Shown here one piece after another: positions 13,691-25,530 of a stretch of 64,000 bases of DNA. Both the position numbers and the translations under genes were made by a program. Source of the stretch: Proteles cristata cristata (taxonomy: Eukaryota; Chordata; Mammalia; Carnivora; Hyaenidae); contig JAESUZ010002610.1 in assembly GCA_017311185.1 (NCBI GenBank), forward strand, positions 62,001 to 126,000, read 5' to 3'. The first letter of the stretch is position 1; each line of letters begins with the position of its first letter. The notes below the pieces were generated by a model. It searched no databases, had not been told where the DNA came from, and was given only the letters and a program-made list of their open reading frames with translations.

Positions 13691-14832
13691 GGATGTACAC
13701 CACCACACACACCAGGCAGAATCCTGGTAAGATCCTGGAAGAGGCATGCTTAGAATGCACAGGGCCGTGTTCTGTTTAGCGGTGGGTCAGTGAAGGCTCC
13801 ATGGAGATGAGGTTTGAGCAGGATGGGGACATCTTAGGTAGCTCTGTGGTGACAATGGGCACCAGCGTGAGGAAAGATGGAGGGGTGGGAAGACCTAGAA
13901 TGTGTTCAGGGGACAGAGAGACATCTGGGCGTGTGGACAAATGGGACCAGGGAAAGAGGAGAATGAATGACCTTTGTTCTGAAAGTTAGCGGTCCCCAAG
14001 AACCCCCAGCCATGAGAACCAGGGGAAGCGCTTGTGGATGTACAGGTCGCCCAAAGCTACTGACGTGGAGCCATGGATGTCCGTCTTGAATGACCATCTT
14101 GAATGAGCTCCCCAGGGAACCCGCGTGCCCCCGCCCGGTTTGAGCATGCCAGGAAGAACAAAGGCAGCCGTGGGGAGGGCTGCAGAGTTGGGAAGGAGGG
14201 GTCGTGAGTAGGACAGGAGTTTCACCGCAGGCTGGGAGAGCTTGCTCTGCTTTTCCCGTTGGCCCTGGGCAGGCCTTCCTCCCACGGTAGGGCTCCTGCT
14301 GATTCTTAGTACCAGGGAGGGCGTTCGTGGAGCCCAGTGGTTAGGCTCTGCAGTCCCTGTTGTTGCTCGCAGCCCAGAGAAGCCTGCAAGCCTGGCCAGC
14401 AGCAAGACGCTACTCTCTAGCAGAGCAGGGGATCATGGGGCTCAGGAAGGCCTTGGGAGGGGGCCCTTGGGCACCACACTTCCTTGCGGGCACCCAAACG
14501 CATCCCTGTCTGATCTAGAAGAAACTAAGTCAAGAGAAAAAGAAATCAGGCTATGGAGGAGTAGAAATTTTAGCCTCAGGGGACGGTGGGGGTGTTGCAT
14601 GGATGTTGTGATTCTTGTAGATGTGCTAGTTCCCAGAAGACCTGGTGAGCGTGCCGTGGAAATGGAAAGCCTATCACACAAGGAATGGGAAAGTCACACA
14701 AGGAAGCGGGGTGGGTGGCACGAAAGCTGCCTTTAGACGTTTGCAAGGCTATCATATGGACGAGGAGTGAAGCTTGTTCGCTGGGACTCTGGGGGCAGAC
14801 GTGAGCCAAAGGATGAGACAGAAATCTAGGTA

Positions 14833-15045
14833 ATACGATAATAATTGCTATCATTTAGTGAGCTCCTCAAACTGCTCCGCTTTGTATGGATCAACTCACT
14901 TCATCCTCACAACAACCCCCTGAGGTAAGGACTCTCATTACATCCATTTTTACACAGAGGAATCCGAGGCACAGAGAGGGTAAGCACTCTATCTATGGTC
15001 ACACAGGCTGTAAGCGGCGAGCTGGGTTCCACCCCAGGCTGCGTG
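14833..15045 (+). mobile_element. MIR, nearly full length
   Basis: GCTATCATTTAGTGAGCTCC, CATCCTCACAACAACCC, a TTTTACACAGAGGAA-like core and GGTCACACAGGCTGTAAGC appear in MIR order. Confidence 0.85.
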
Positions 15046-16080
15046 GATAGAGCACCTTCCATCTGAATACGCGGTTCTGCTGCTCCTTCACATGAGAAAA
15101 CCTTTTAAAGCCATCGGGGCTGTCTGAGTGGGGGACCGGGCTCCTAACAGGCAGAGGTGTCTGGGCACAGCATGGACAGGCTCGCACAGAGACGTGCCAG
15201 CACCACCCTCCTGGTGGACATCCAGAGCACGGCGTCCGAGACGGTGGCGTGTACTCCAACACCCAGGGATCTGGGCCGACTGAATGCAGATTCTGTTTCA
15301 TGAGGCGGACAAGGCAATGCCATTGCCGCAGGTCAGAGCCCCACACGTGGACACAGCAAGGCCCTCGCTGACCTTTAATATCACGCCTTGCCTTAAGGAA
15401 TTATGATCTGCCTTGCCCACTGGCCAGGCAGATTTCTCCATCAGAGCAGCGGGGCTGACCTATAATAGGGGTTAATTCTCTGTGTTACAGACACTCATCA
15501 AAAGATCATTCAGAAAAACAACAGTCTCCCAGAGGTCCCTCTAAGCAGAGATGTTCGGTCCCCTCTCCAGTTTTTTCTCTCTGAAGGTATAATTCTTACT
15601 TGTGCCAATATCTGTATTAGGCGTGTTAGAAGCCTTTTTAAAAAGAAATAACGGCACAGCCAAAGAGCCGTTCTCACTGTTGACTCCACACTCATTCTAT
15701 TAAACTCATTTCCATAAAAATGTGCAGCAGGGAATCTCTCAAGCCGAGGAAAGGGACACACAAGCTTAAAAGCCAAGTGCACAGCACAATCCTTAGTACA
15801 CTGGGTACATTGTTTATGCAGCTGAAATGCACATGGGTGAAGGAAGAGGATGGTTAAATCAGCTGCACTGAGTCTTCATTACCTTCAGGATGCCCTAAAT
15901 GCTCTTACGTCCCCTTTTTTCAGGGCTGCCTCTTCCCTACTCCGTGCTCTAAGGGATCCTGTCCAGTGAAATTCAGTCTCCTCCTAGGTTTCCATGGAAA
16001 TCAATCAAAGCCCACTTAAGTTCCTATTGGTCTGCGGACTCCATGTGGTTACTTGTCTTTATATTAAAAAACTTGCGATT

Positions 16081-16287
16081 GGGGTACCTGGTGGCTCAGT
16101 CGGTTAAGCATCTGACTTTGCCTCAGGTCATGATCTCACAGTTTGTGAGTTCAAGCCCCATGTTTTGCTCTGTGCTGACAGCTCGGAGCCTGGAACCTGC
16201 CTCGGATTCTGTGTCTCCTTCTCTCTCTGCCCCTCCCTTGCTGAACTGTCTCTCTCTCTCAAAAATAAGTAAACGTTAAAAAAATTT
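16081..16287 (+). mobile_element. Carnivore tRNA-Lys SINE
   Basis: Head GGGGTACCTGGTGGCTCAG and a tail with AAATAAGTAAACG. The flanks AAAAACTTGCGAT and AAAAATTGTGAT form an imperfect target-site duplication. Confidence 0.93.
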
Positions 16288-16331
16288 AAAAAATTGTGAT
16301 AGAATCACTTTTTAAAAAATAACGTATTTTC

Positions 16332-16520
16332 GGGGCAACTGCGTGGCTCAATCGGTTAAGCATTCAACTCTTGGTTTTGGCTCAGGTCATGATCTCATGG
16401 TTTGTGAGATCAAGCCTGGCATCAGGCTCCGTGCTGGCAGTGTGAAGCCTTCTTGGGATTCTCTCTCTCTGCCCCTCCCGCACTCACTCTGTCTCTCAAA
16501 ATAAATAAAGTTAAAAACAT
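16332..16520 (+). mobile_element. Carnivore tRNA-Lys SINE, older
   Basis: Diverged head GGGGCAACTGCGTGGCTCAA and an AATAAATAAAG tail. The AT-rich flanks TTTTAAAAAATAACGTATTT and TTTTAAAAATAATTTATTTT agree apart from small differences. Confidence 0.9.
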
Positions 16521-16540
16521 TTTAAAAATAATTTATTTTC

Positions 16541-16940
16541 AATCGTGGCAAAATACATTCAGCATAAAATTCACCATTGTAACCTGTTTTAAGTGTACAG
16601 TTCAGTGGCACTGAGCACCTTCACATTGTCCAACCATCCCTGCCATCCGTCTCACAAAAGTGAGTCCGTAGCCATGCAAGAGGGTCCCAAACTGTGTGTT
16701 CCCGGGCCCTGGCAACCACCCTAATGCTTTGTCTCTGTCAGTCTGCCCGTACAAGTGGAATCGTGCAGTACTCTCCTTTGGTCACTGGCTGTTTCTCTCA
16801 GCACAGTGTACGTCCCCTTACCTTTCAGCAGCAGGAGAGTGTGAGCAATGGGGTGGGTTTCTTTTTAAAAAGCACTTGCTCGAAATGTGGGTGTCTTCTA
16901 ATTCAACTACAACTTACATCACAGGTAGCAGCTTTGGCCA
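16541..16940 (-). mobile_element. Old L1 3'-end fragment
   Basis: AAATTCACCATTGTAACC, AAGTGTACAGTTCAGTGGCA and CCCTGGCAACCACC are antisense landmarks of an L1M-class 3' end. It is not coding. Confidence 0.75.
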
Positions 16941-17367
16941 TTACCCTCACGGGGTCCAAACCATGAAGTCTGGATTCTACCACAGTTCAAAGACATGACA
17001 AAATGTTGTGTTTGTCTGGAGATGCACGGGGGTCGCCGGCTATACTCCCACCATCCTTACCAGGGATGGGCCACTGAGCCAGTTAGAGAGGTCGATGGAG
17101 GGAAGGCGTGTTAAGCTGCTTCAGCCTCAGTTTCCCCATCTGCTTGAACTCCTGGTCTCCAAGTTTTCCTCTGCGGGGCGTTAGAGTCCTAGGCTGCTGC
17201 ACCACGACTCAGCAAACTTGAAATGAGGGGCCCCGCTGGGCCAAAGGGACTCATTCTTAATGGGCTGGTCTGTGAGCAAAGACTCCTTTGAGGAAGATGC
17301 ATTAACTGCCAGACCGTAATGAGACAGTTGTCTCGCTGACTTTCAAGGGGACATTTGGTGGCACCCT

Positions 17368-17570
17368 GGCGCAGCTGTTCTCAAACCTGCTACCCATTAG
17401 AAGCACCTGGGGAACCTCAGATGATCCCGATTCTCAGGCCACCTGCCATACCAATTATGTCAGATTCTCTGTGGGTAGGACCTGAGCATTAGTACTTTTG
17501 AAAACTCCCCAGGTGATTTCGGCCCATAGCTGTACTTGAGATCCAGTGTTCTACAGATACTAGTCCACCT
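17368..17570 (+). mobile_element. hAT non-autonomous element (MER5-like)
   Basis: GTTCTCAAACCTGCTACCCA, AGAAGCACCTGGGGAACC and CCCCAGGTGATTTCG appear in the order of MER5-type elements. I did not resolve the target-site duplication. Confidence 0.7.
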
Positions 17571-17732
17571 GCTTTGAAAGGTAAGCAATATTTTCAAGGT
17601 TCCCCAATTAGCACAGCTTCTATTTCTAGCTCCTCTCAGGATGAGATGAACCCTTGAACAGCCATAGAGATCTTCTCCAGACAGCTGGACCTGAGGAAGG
17701 AAAAATTTACTGGAAAGCAACCGATAATAACA

Positions 17733-18150
17733 ACGGCTGCCATTTATTGAAAACTTACGATATGCCAGGTACTATGCCAAGTGCTACTTTATTATTGGTG
17801 CATTTCATTATTAAAATGACCCTGTGTGGGGCGCCTGGGTGACTCAGTTGGTTAAGCGTCCGACTTTGGTTCAGGTCATGATCTCACTGTTTGTGGGTTC
17901 GAGCCCTGCGTCGGGTTCTGTGCCGACAGCTAGCTCAGAGCCTACAGCCTGTTTCAGATCCTGTGTCTTCCTCTCTCTCTGACCCTCCCCTGCTCATGCC
18001 GTCTTTCTCTCTCTCTCTCTCTCAGAAATAAATAAAAACATTGAAAAAATTAAAAAAAAAAAAATGACCCTGTGAGAAAGGTATAGAGCGGTGAATCACT
18101 TGACCAAGGCCAGAGGAGCTCAAAGTCGGCAGTGCTGAGACCCAATCCCA
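17733..18150 (+). mobile_element. MIR split by a SINE
   Basis: The left part (17733-17826) reads GCTGCCATTTATTGAAAAC and GCCAGGTACTATGCCAAGTG. The right part (18061-18150) continues with TGACCAAGGCCAGAGGAGC. The SINE at 17827-18060 lies between them. Confidence 0.8.
17827..18060 (+). mobile_element. Young carnivore tRNA-Lys SINE
   Basis: Head GGGGCGCCTGGGTGACTCAG, a long CT tract and an A tail. A perfect 14-base target-site duplication AAAATGACCCTGTG lies at 17813-17826 and 18061-18074, inside a MIR. Confidence 0.97.
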
Positions 18151-18199
18151 GCAGCAAACGAAACAAAGTCCCTGCAATCATGGCGTGTACATGTTAGCC

Positions 18200-18345
18200 T
18201 GACAGACAGATGAACAAATGAATGTCTATTATGGCTGGTGGAGACCGTGCTAGGAATGAAAATAAAGCAGGGTAAGGAGATAGAGTGAAGGATTAGGTGG
18301 GTGGTCTGGGAAAGCCTCTGTGATAAGGGGACATCAGTGACTCTT
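18200..18345 (-). mobile_element. L2-like fragment
   Basis: GATGAACAAATGAATG, AATAAAGCAGGGTAAGGAGA and GGGAAAGCCTCTGTGATAAG match the antisense reading of L2 as I know it. It is diverged. Confidence 0.5.
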
Positions 18346-18399
18346 GTAGCCACGTGGGGAGCATCAAAGATGTTGATCTCTGAACCCCACGTCTTCTTT

Positions 18400-18594
18400 G
18401 TTTTTTTTTTTTTGGTATTAATTTTTGAGACAGAGCATGAGTGGGGGAGGGGCAGAAGGAGAGGGAGACAGAAGCAGGCTCCAGGCTCCTAGCCGCCAGC
18501 ACAGAGCCAGAAGCAGGGCTCAAAGCCACGAACTGCGAGATCATGACTTGAGCCGAAGTTGGATGCTTAACCGACTGAGCTACCCAGGCGCACC
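18400..18594 (-). mobile_element. Carnivore tRNA-Lys SINE
   Basis: A T run, then GAGACAGAGCATGAGTGGGG and a reversed head ending ACTGAGCTACCCAGGCGCAC. No clean target-site duplication is seen. Confidence 0.9.
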
Positions 18595-18856
18595 ACACAC
18601 CCCCAACAAGTTTTCCTTTCTGTCCCCCTCCCCATCCCCAAATGAGGGCAGTGCTTTCAACCTTCTCACCCCAGCTAGCAAACCCTCCTTGGAGATCTCT
18701 CAGTAACATCCAGATAAAAGTAACTGAGAACACCTTTACACGGGGCAGGAAGTAACATCTGTTGAGCACCCATTATACACACAGGAATTTTTTTTTTGTT
18801 AGCATTAGCTCAGCTGACCTTAGGACACCCTGCAGACAAATATTTTTTCATTTTCT

Positions 18857-19073
18857 TTTTTTAAAAAATTTTTAATGTTTATTTATTATTGAGACAGAAA
18901 CAGAGCATGAATAGGGGAGGGGCGGAGAAAGAAGGAGACACAGAATCTGAAGCAGGCTTCAGGCTCTGAGCTGTCTGCGCAGAGCCGGACGTGGGGCTCG
19001 AACCCACAAACTGAGATCATGACCTGAGCTTAAGTTGGATGCTTAACCGACTGAGCCACCCAGGCGCCCCTAG
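18857..19073 (-). mobile_element. Carnivore tRNA-Lys SINE
   Basis: A complete minus-strand copy ending GAGCCACCCAGGCGCCCC. The target-site duplication TTTTTCATTTTCT is at 18844-18856 and 19074-19086. Confidence 0.96.
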
Positions 19074-19479
19074 TTTTTCATTTTCTATCTGGGGAAATGA
19101 TTGCAGCCCCTGAATCCTCTGCCCGGCTTGATATGCCCATTGTAGAATCTCAGGAATTGACTGCCAGTCAGTACATTATTTGGAGGTTTGCTGGCCATGT
19201 TAAAATCACAGCGCAAGGGCAGCAGCCATGTTCAAGTCCGGCCCTATGAAACCCTGGGGCTCTCTCAGGTGGGAGCCGCAGCTGTGAATTTCTGTCTGAC
19301 ATTATCCTGATGCTGCGTTGTGGTGGCTGGGCCCTTCGGGCTGCTCACCTTGTTGGCAGAAGGTGGGGAGCAGCCAGGAAGTCAGCCTCAGTGCCTCGGT
19401 GCATCCGTTCCCCCTCCGCTCGCAGAAAGTAAGAGAACGTGAATCCCAGGGCAGTGCGGAGTATTGTGTACAATGATGA

Positions 19480-19650
19480 ATATTCGCCAGCTGCTGCCCA
19501 CGTGGCAGGTACCGTTCTGAGCTTTCTGTGCTGTCTCATTTGACTGTCATGACAGTCTCACAGGGTGGGGGCACTGTTGCTGTCCCCGCTCTTTGGCAGG
19601 GACTTTAGGCAGGGAGGTCAATGACACAGTACCAACATCACCAAGTCCCA
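19480..19650 (+). mobile_element. MIR fragment
   Basis: GTGGCAGGTACCGTTCTGAG, a degenerate CTCATTTGACTGTCATGACA and a GGCACTGTTGCTGTCCCC-like core suggest a diverged MIR. Confidence 0.6.
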
Positions 19651-19847
19651 CAGCAGACAGTCTGGTGCCTATGCCTGCCCTTCCCCTCACAGCTGCTCCT
19701 ATACCATCCCTTCGCAGAGGACAAGAATTCTTGCCATTCAGCTTACAGAGCATGCTCAGAAGAATAGATGGCATTCTCTCGGGCTTTCCTTTCTCAGAAG
19801 GCTCTGGGGTATAAACCACGACCTTTGTTAAAGATAACTAAGATGGA

Positions 19848-20052
19848 GGGGCGCCTGGGTGGCTCAGTTGGTTAAGCGTCTGACTTTGGCTCAGGTCCTG
19901 ATCTCTCACGGTGGGTGAGTCTGAGGCCCCGCATGGGACTCTGCACTGACTGCACGGAGCCTGCTTGGGATCCTCTCCTTCTTCGGCTCTCTGCGCCTCC
20001 CTAGCTCGCATCGTCTTTCTCTGTCAAAATAAATAAACCTTAAAAAAAAAAA
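19848..20052 (+). mobile_element. Carnivore tRNA-Lys SINE
   Basis: Head GGGGCGCCTGGGTGGCTCAG and an A13 tail. The target-site duplication AAAGATAACTAAGA is at 19830-19843 and 20053-20066. Confidence 0.96.
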
Positions 20053-21894
20053 AAAGATAACTAAGACGGATCAGGACTAAGAAAAGCGAGAGCTACATTG
20101 TCATGCTCTTGCTTTTTTCTACAGAAGCAGGGTCAGGTGGAATTGAGAAGGGCGTGGCAGATTTTAGAGCCCTGGGGAGGCTGGATTATACAGACGGCTG
20201 CGGGCATGCCTGGCACTGGGCCCAGGCAGCTCCCCTGAAGAAGGGGTTACAAATCCCTATCTCGGGGGCCTCTGAAGGGCAGGAACCTGGGGAAGTTGGC
20301 ATTGCTTGGTGCTGAGCCTCTGCTGTGGGCAGGGTCCTGACACAGTCCAGCCTGTACGTAGGAAAGGAAGTAGCTGCCTGCAGAATGTGGGAGAACGAGC
20401 CAGAAAAACCCTGCTACTTCTGAACTTGGCTACCTCCCTGTCCTGGGGCCGGAAAGTCTCCACTACAGAGTCACTGTTTTTTGGTTCAGGCAGTGTTTCC
20501 CAAAGTGGGTTCACATCCCAAAGATGCTGATGGGAGGAGATAACACTGTGTGAACAAACACCCGTGGGGCAGGTGGGCAACCATGAAGAAGAGTCTCAGG
20601 ATCTCCTAGACGGGGGTTCAGGATGTACCACTTGCCATACCTCTCTGTCCACATAACCACTGTTTTCTCGGTGTGTCTTGGGGACCAATCTTTTTCTAGA
20701 CACGACTTAGGAAATACCGGGCCAGGCTCTTGTTTACACATTTACTACCTGGGAGAGGAAACAGACTGCCTTATGAGCCGTTGTCTCCTATTATATTAGC
20801 AAGGTCTAATGTTACCATGGCTCTTGCTGAATGGAAACTCAAACTTGGAGCCTCACTCATCTCAGCCCCTGAGGGCACTGACCTGTTGCACCTGCTTTGC
20901 CCCAGGTCTGCAGGTAGAAGAGGCTGAAGGCACAGGTGACTCCGTGTTACCAAAGCCATCAGAAATGTTGGCTACTCTGAATTCACCGAGGCTCTGGCCT
21001 CAACGGTGGACAGTGCAGGCTCGTCGGGGGAAGGGCAGGCCTGCTGGATGGGTACACTTGCCCGCTTCCTCCAACCACCAGGGAAGGAGCACAGGCTGCA
21101 GGGGATGGAGGAGGCTGTGGGTGGGCTGGCCGAAGGCCCTGACACCAACTCCAGCCCCCCTTCAATGCTGCTTCTGTCAGGGTCAGAACCCAGCTCTGGG
21201 CTCCGTAACCCTGTCTGCCCCTGCCCTCAAGAAGGGTCTTCTCTCCTTGGCCGCTGGGCTGCCTGGATCACATTATTAATCAAGGATCACATCCTCTCTC
21301 TGCAGAAACACTTCTCTTCTAAAACCCTCTGCAGGTCACCAGCACACGTCCATTTCTGAAATGTCTCACTCGCTGAGGGACCGACCGCCCGAGTCACCTG
21401 CTCTGGGGACTTCTGGTCCCATTTCAGAAGCTTTGGTGACACACATTTCTTAAATTTTTCTGGTGGGTCTGGCTGTATGTGAGGGACTCCAAGTTGGGGG
21501 ACTGTCCTCAGGGAGCTTAGAAGCCAATTTTGCACAAGCAGTTTGCTGGTGTGACTTAGCAAAGACCACTGCTAAGCCAGGGACATTCAGGGCTGGGCGG
21601 GGAGGGGACGGGACAGTCACTGTGTGAAGAACAAAGCAAATAGGGGGTTGGAGTAGGCTTTCGGGGCCTCTGAAAAATATAAAATTATGAACACAAAATT
21701 AGGTATGAAAGTGAATATTTATTTTTGAATTAGAAAACCGCAGATTAAAAATTAGAAAATGCTGGCAAATACCACAAACATCACATACTCCACAAAAATA
21801 ACATTTTTACTAATTAGTTGTTTGGCAAACGGCAGGTAGCAAACACGCGAATGTACTGCATCATCTCTGATCATCTCTCCTATGACAATTTTGT

Positions 21895-22080
21895 TAATAA
21901 TATTTTTTATGTTTATTTTATCTTTGAGAGATAGAGCACAAGTGGGAAGTGGGCAGAGAGAGGGAGACACAGAATCTGAAGCAGGCTCACAGAACTTGAT
22001 GTGGGGCTCAAACCCACGACTGTGAGATCATGACCTGAGCCAATGCTGGATGCCCACTTGACTGAGCCACCCAGGTGCCC
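21895..22080 (-). mobile_element. Carnivore tRNA-Lys SINE
   Basis: A perfect 16-base target-site duplication CCTATGACAATTTTGT is at 21879-21894 and 22081-22096. The body lacks the stretch around CTCCAGGCTCTGAGCTGTC, so it has an internal deletion. Confidence 0.96.
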
Positions 22081-22156
22081 CCTATGACAATTTTGTAATA
22101 TACTTTTTTTACAGTCAGAAGTTAAAGATAATTTAGTCTTTAAAAAAATAATTAAA

Positions 22157-22364
22157 TCTTTTTTTAAATTTTTATTTTCTTGAGAGAGAGAGCATAAGCA
22201 GGGGAGGGGCAGAGAGATAGAGGGAGATAGAGAATCTGAAGTAGGATCCAGGCTCTGAGCTGTCAGCACAGAGCCTGATGTAGGGCTCAAACCCACAAAC
22301 CGTGAGATCACGAGCTGAGCTGAAGTCGGATGCTTAACCTTAAGACTGAGCCACCCAGGTGCTC
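22157..22364 (-). mobile_element. Carnivore tRNA-Lys SINE
   Basis: A minus-strand copy ending GAGCCACCCAGGTGCTC, flanked by AAAAAATAATT on both sides. It lies 75 bases from another copy in the same orientation. Confidence 0.93.
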
Positions 22365-22595
22365 AAAAAATAATTGAAAAGCTAACTCAGTCTTTCCTCT
22401 ATTATTGTGGATACATTAGAATGACTGGTGTTTTATAATTTTCTCTCAGCACCCAAACTAGTCATCGGTAAGGTCATGTAAATTTTTAGGATCATTGTCA
22501 AGGTTGGGGCAAACCCTAGTAGGCACTCTTCTGTATACATGCTGTAAGATTTGAGGGTTTTTCTAGTTTTCTCATGTGGTGACAAAACTTCTATT

Positions 22596-22813
22596 TTTTT
22601 TTAAATGTTTTATTTATTTTTGAGAGAGAGATAGAGACAGTGTGAGCAGGGGAGGGTCAGAGAGTGAGGGAGACACAGAATCTGAAGACAGGCTCCAGGT
22701 TCTGAGCTGGCTGTCAGCACAGAGCCTGATGTGGGGCTCGAACCCACAAACCATGAGATCATGACCTGAGCTGAAGTCAGATGCTTAACCGACTGAGCCA
22801 CCCAGGCACCCCT
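22596..22813 (-). mobile_element. Carnivore tRNA-Lys SINE
   Basis: A minus-strand copy ending GAGCCACCCAGGCACCCC. The target-site duplication AAACTTCTATT is at 22585-22595 and 22814-22824. Confidence 0.96.
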
Positions 22814-23083
22814 AAACTTCTATTCTTTGAACTGATGGCAAGAGCCATAGGTGGGCCCTGCTTCTTTTGTGTGCTGACATTTCCTGAGGTGGCTCAGTGG
22901 CCGCAGAAGTTTCCGGGAAGCTATTCCTGCACCAGTAACTGAGCTGTATATAGAAGGAGCTGCACACCATGTGAACATATCCCACTAAACCCACGCTAAA
23001 TGTACCCCCAGCCCAACCTCCTCTTAGAGTCCCCAAAGGCTTCCACCCCCAGAAGAGTATACGGTGGATACAGTGTTCAGCAG

Positions 23084-23140
23084 CTGATGACTGAAGTGAG
23101 GGCAGTCCTTTGGGGGAAATGCCTTGAACCCGTGAAGTGT
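23084..23140 (+). repeat. Copy 1 of a 56-base LTR-like segment
   Basis: GCTGATGACTGAAGTGAGGG and the following 36 bases recur at 24102-24157 with about 90% identity. The flanks of the two copies differ. Confidence 0.8.
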
Positions 23141-23679
23141 ACATTTTATTCTTCACAATCAGCAGTACATCTGGAATGTTTCTGGAGCGCACAGGGAGGT
23201 AGGAGAATGTGAGAGCCCTGGACACTTAGAGGAGGTGGGGCTCTGAGGAGCGGAAGGGGCACAGGAGGTGGGAGGGGGCCCCGAGATCAAGTGTGCCCTC
23301 GACACAATTTTCTAGCACCCCACCTAGCAATGCTTGGCAGATGGTTGCACAGAAGAGGGGTGATATTTGCATCACTATTTAGGACAAAGCACTGTGAGTG
23401 AATCCAGTTTTCAAAACTGTAATACAACACCAGCTGATGTGTGAACCTGTAGCTGATTCTTTTTCATGGCTGCATAGTATTCCAGCATATTTATAGGGGG
23501 AGTCTGTGAAGAGGCAGTAGGCATTCCTTTGTTAGAGCCACTTCTGGCTACTGTTACATAATAAAAGAATTTGGCTGGTCCTTACCCCTACTTCCTGGGA
23601 GGAAGCCTGTAATTTCCTCTGGAATGTCCTGAGTGTTAGGAGTATCTTTGTTACTTTATTAGTCAGTTACAAACTGCCA

Positions 23680-24175
23680 GTAGGTAGTTTCAGGGTGCCC
23701 AGAACACCAACCATGTGATTAGAGGGCTGTGGGGGAGGAGGGGGAGCTGCTGGAGACCCAAGTTCATTCAGGTGGCCAATGATTCGATCGACCATGTCTA
23801 TGTACTGAAACCCCAGTAAGAACTCTGGACACGGGAGGCTGGATGTCCCCAGTTGGTGACACACACCAATGTGCTGAGAAGGTGACAAAGAAACTTCACA
23901 TTTGGGACCCTCTTTAGGCTTTGCTTTCTGGTTTCTTCCTTCACCGGCTGTGATTCGTATCCTTTATCGTAACACTGTAGTCTTAAGTACAGGGCTTTCC
24001 TGAGTTCTGTGAGTCATTTAAGTGTGGGGGTACGAGAACCCCCGGAATTTGTAGGCAGTTGGTCAGACATGCAGGTGGCCTGGGAAGCCCTGGGCTTGCG
24101 GCTGATGACTGAAGTGAGGGCTGTCCTTCGGGGAAATGCCCTTAACCTGTGAAGTGGGCTCCAACTCCGCGTCAG
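23680..24175 (+). mobile_element. Ancient LTR-like repeat, family uncertain
   Basis: CTATGTACTGAAACCCC, AGTAAGAACTCTGGACACGG, GGCTTTCCTGAGTTCTGTGA and GGTGGCCTGGGAAGCCCTGG appear in an order I know from a dispersed mammalian LTR-type repeat. I cannot name the family with certainty. No proviral genes adjoin it. Confidence 0.5.
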
Positions 24176-24189
24176 AACTGAATTGGAAA

Positions 24190-24550
24190 CAGGTTCAATG
24201 CAGATGTAATTAGTTGAGGTGAAGTCATTAGGATGGACCTCAACCCAGGATGAGGGGTGTCCTTACCGAAAGGGGAAATGCGGACAGACACCCATGTGGG
24301 GAGGAAGCCCTAAGGTGAAGGCGGAGACAGAGTGAAGCTTCTACAAGCCAGGAAATGCCAAAGATGGCCAGCAAAGCGCCAGAAGCGAGGGGACAGGCCC
24401 GAAATGGATGCTCCCTCTCAGCACCTAGAGGAACCAATCCAGGGAACACCTTAGTCCCAGCCTGGCAGCGTTCAGACCTGGGAGACAATAGGTTTCTGAT
24501 CTTCAAGCCACTCAGTGTGTCGTGCTTTGTGACAAGAGCTCTAGTAAATG
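24190..24550 (+). mobile_element. Ancient MaLR-like LTR, family uncertain
   Basis: GATGTAATTAGTTGAGGTGA, GTCATTAGGATGGACC, GTGTCCTTACCGAAAGGGGA and CAAGCCACTCAGTGTGTCGT follow the usual order of an old mammalian LTR ending. It is very diverged. Confidence 0.55.
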
Positions 24551-24835
24551 ATGACCACGCCCAACAAAGGTTTCATTTTCTTCCCACAATGATGATTTCG
24601 ATTGTTTTTTTTTTTAAACAGCAAAAATCAAATTTCTCCCAAATCCTTTCGAGGTGTCTGTCTTCTGCTGGTGACCTGACTCTCAGGTGCCCCCGCGCTG
24701 GGGGTCCTCAGGGCACTGATGCACTTTTCTTAGAGGGAGTGCCTGGCTCTGGGCTCACCGTCTGTCTCTGCCAGACAGAGGCGCCTCGTATGCTGCGGAT
24801 GCGTGTTGGGAACAGGAGGTTTGGATCCAGGTTCT

Positions 24836-24985
24836 AGTCCTGGGCCGGCAGCTTACTTGCTGGTGACTTAAAGTAACTTTCTCAACCTCACTGAGCCTCA
24901 GCTTCCTCATCTGCACACAATGGAGAGGATACTTCCTAAAGGCGCTGTCGGGATTAAACAGAAAATGTGTGATGCACCCTGCTGA
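24836..24985 (-). mobile_element. MIR
   Basis: Antisense MIR landmarks: GGTGACTTAAAGTAACTTTC, CACTGAGCCTCAGCTTCCTC, ATCTGCACACAATGG and GGATTAAACAG. Confidence 0.75.
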
Positions 24986-25029
24986 GTATTGTCACCCGGC
25001 CCTTCCTTTCTCCCGCTCTGTGTGTGTGT

Positions 25030-25246
25030 TTTTTTAAAGTTTATTTTTATTTATTTTGAGAAAGATACAGAAAACAAGTGGGGGAGGGGCACAGAGAGAG
25101 AGAGAAAGAGACAGAATCCCAAGCAGGATCCATCCATGGTTGGCTCAGAGCCGGGTACAGGGCTCGAACTCATGAACCACGTCATCGTGACCTGAACAGA
25201 GACCAAGCGTCGGACGCTTTAACCTATTGAGCCACCCAGGTACCCC
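25030..25246 (-). mobile_element. Carnivore tRNA-Lys SINE
   Basis: A minus-strand copy with AAAGTTTATTTTTATTTATT at the start and GAGCCACCCAGGTACCCC at the end. The duplication is unclear. Confidence 0.92.
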
Positions 25247-25249
25247 CAG

Positions 25250-25530
25250 ACTCTGTTCTGATAGAGGTTTCAATGGTTTCCTTGTGATCGTGATGCCCAA
25301 ACTCCTCAGCTTGGTTTCTCAGGTTCTTCCGGACCTGCCCCCTTCCCTTCCCAGCCTTCTACTCCCTCCTGCCCTGGGGTGGCGCGCTGCCCTCCGTGAG
25401 ATGTCCCCCATGCTCCCCTGGCTGTCGCCCTCACCTGGAATGCCTCCCCTCACTCCCCACCTCGCTCCCACCAACCCTCAAGGCTACCTTCACACCCTCG
25501 TCTTCAAGACTTCCTCTTTCCAAATGAGCT
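25250..25530 (+). mobile_element. L2 fragment
   Basis: GGTCAAA-type C-rich L2 3' sequence is suggested by CACCTGGAATGCCTCCCC and CAAGACTTCCTCTTTCC. It is diverged, with approximate ends. Confidence 0.55.
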
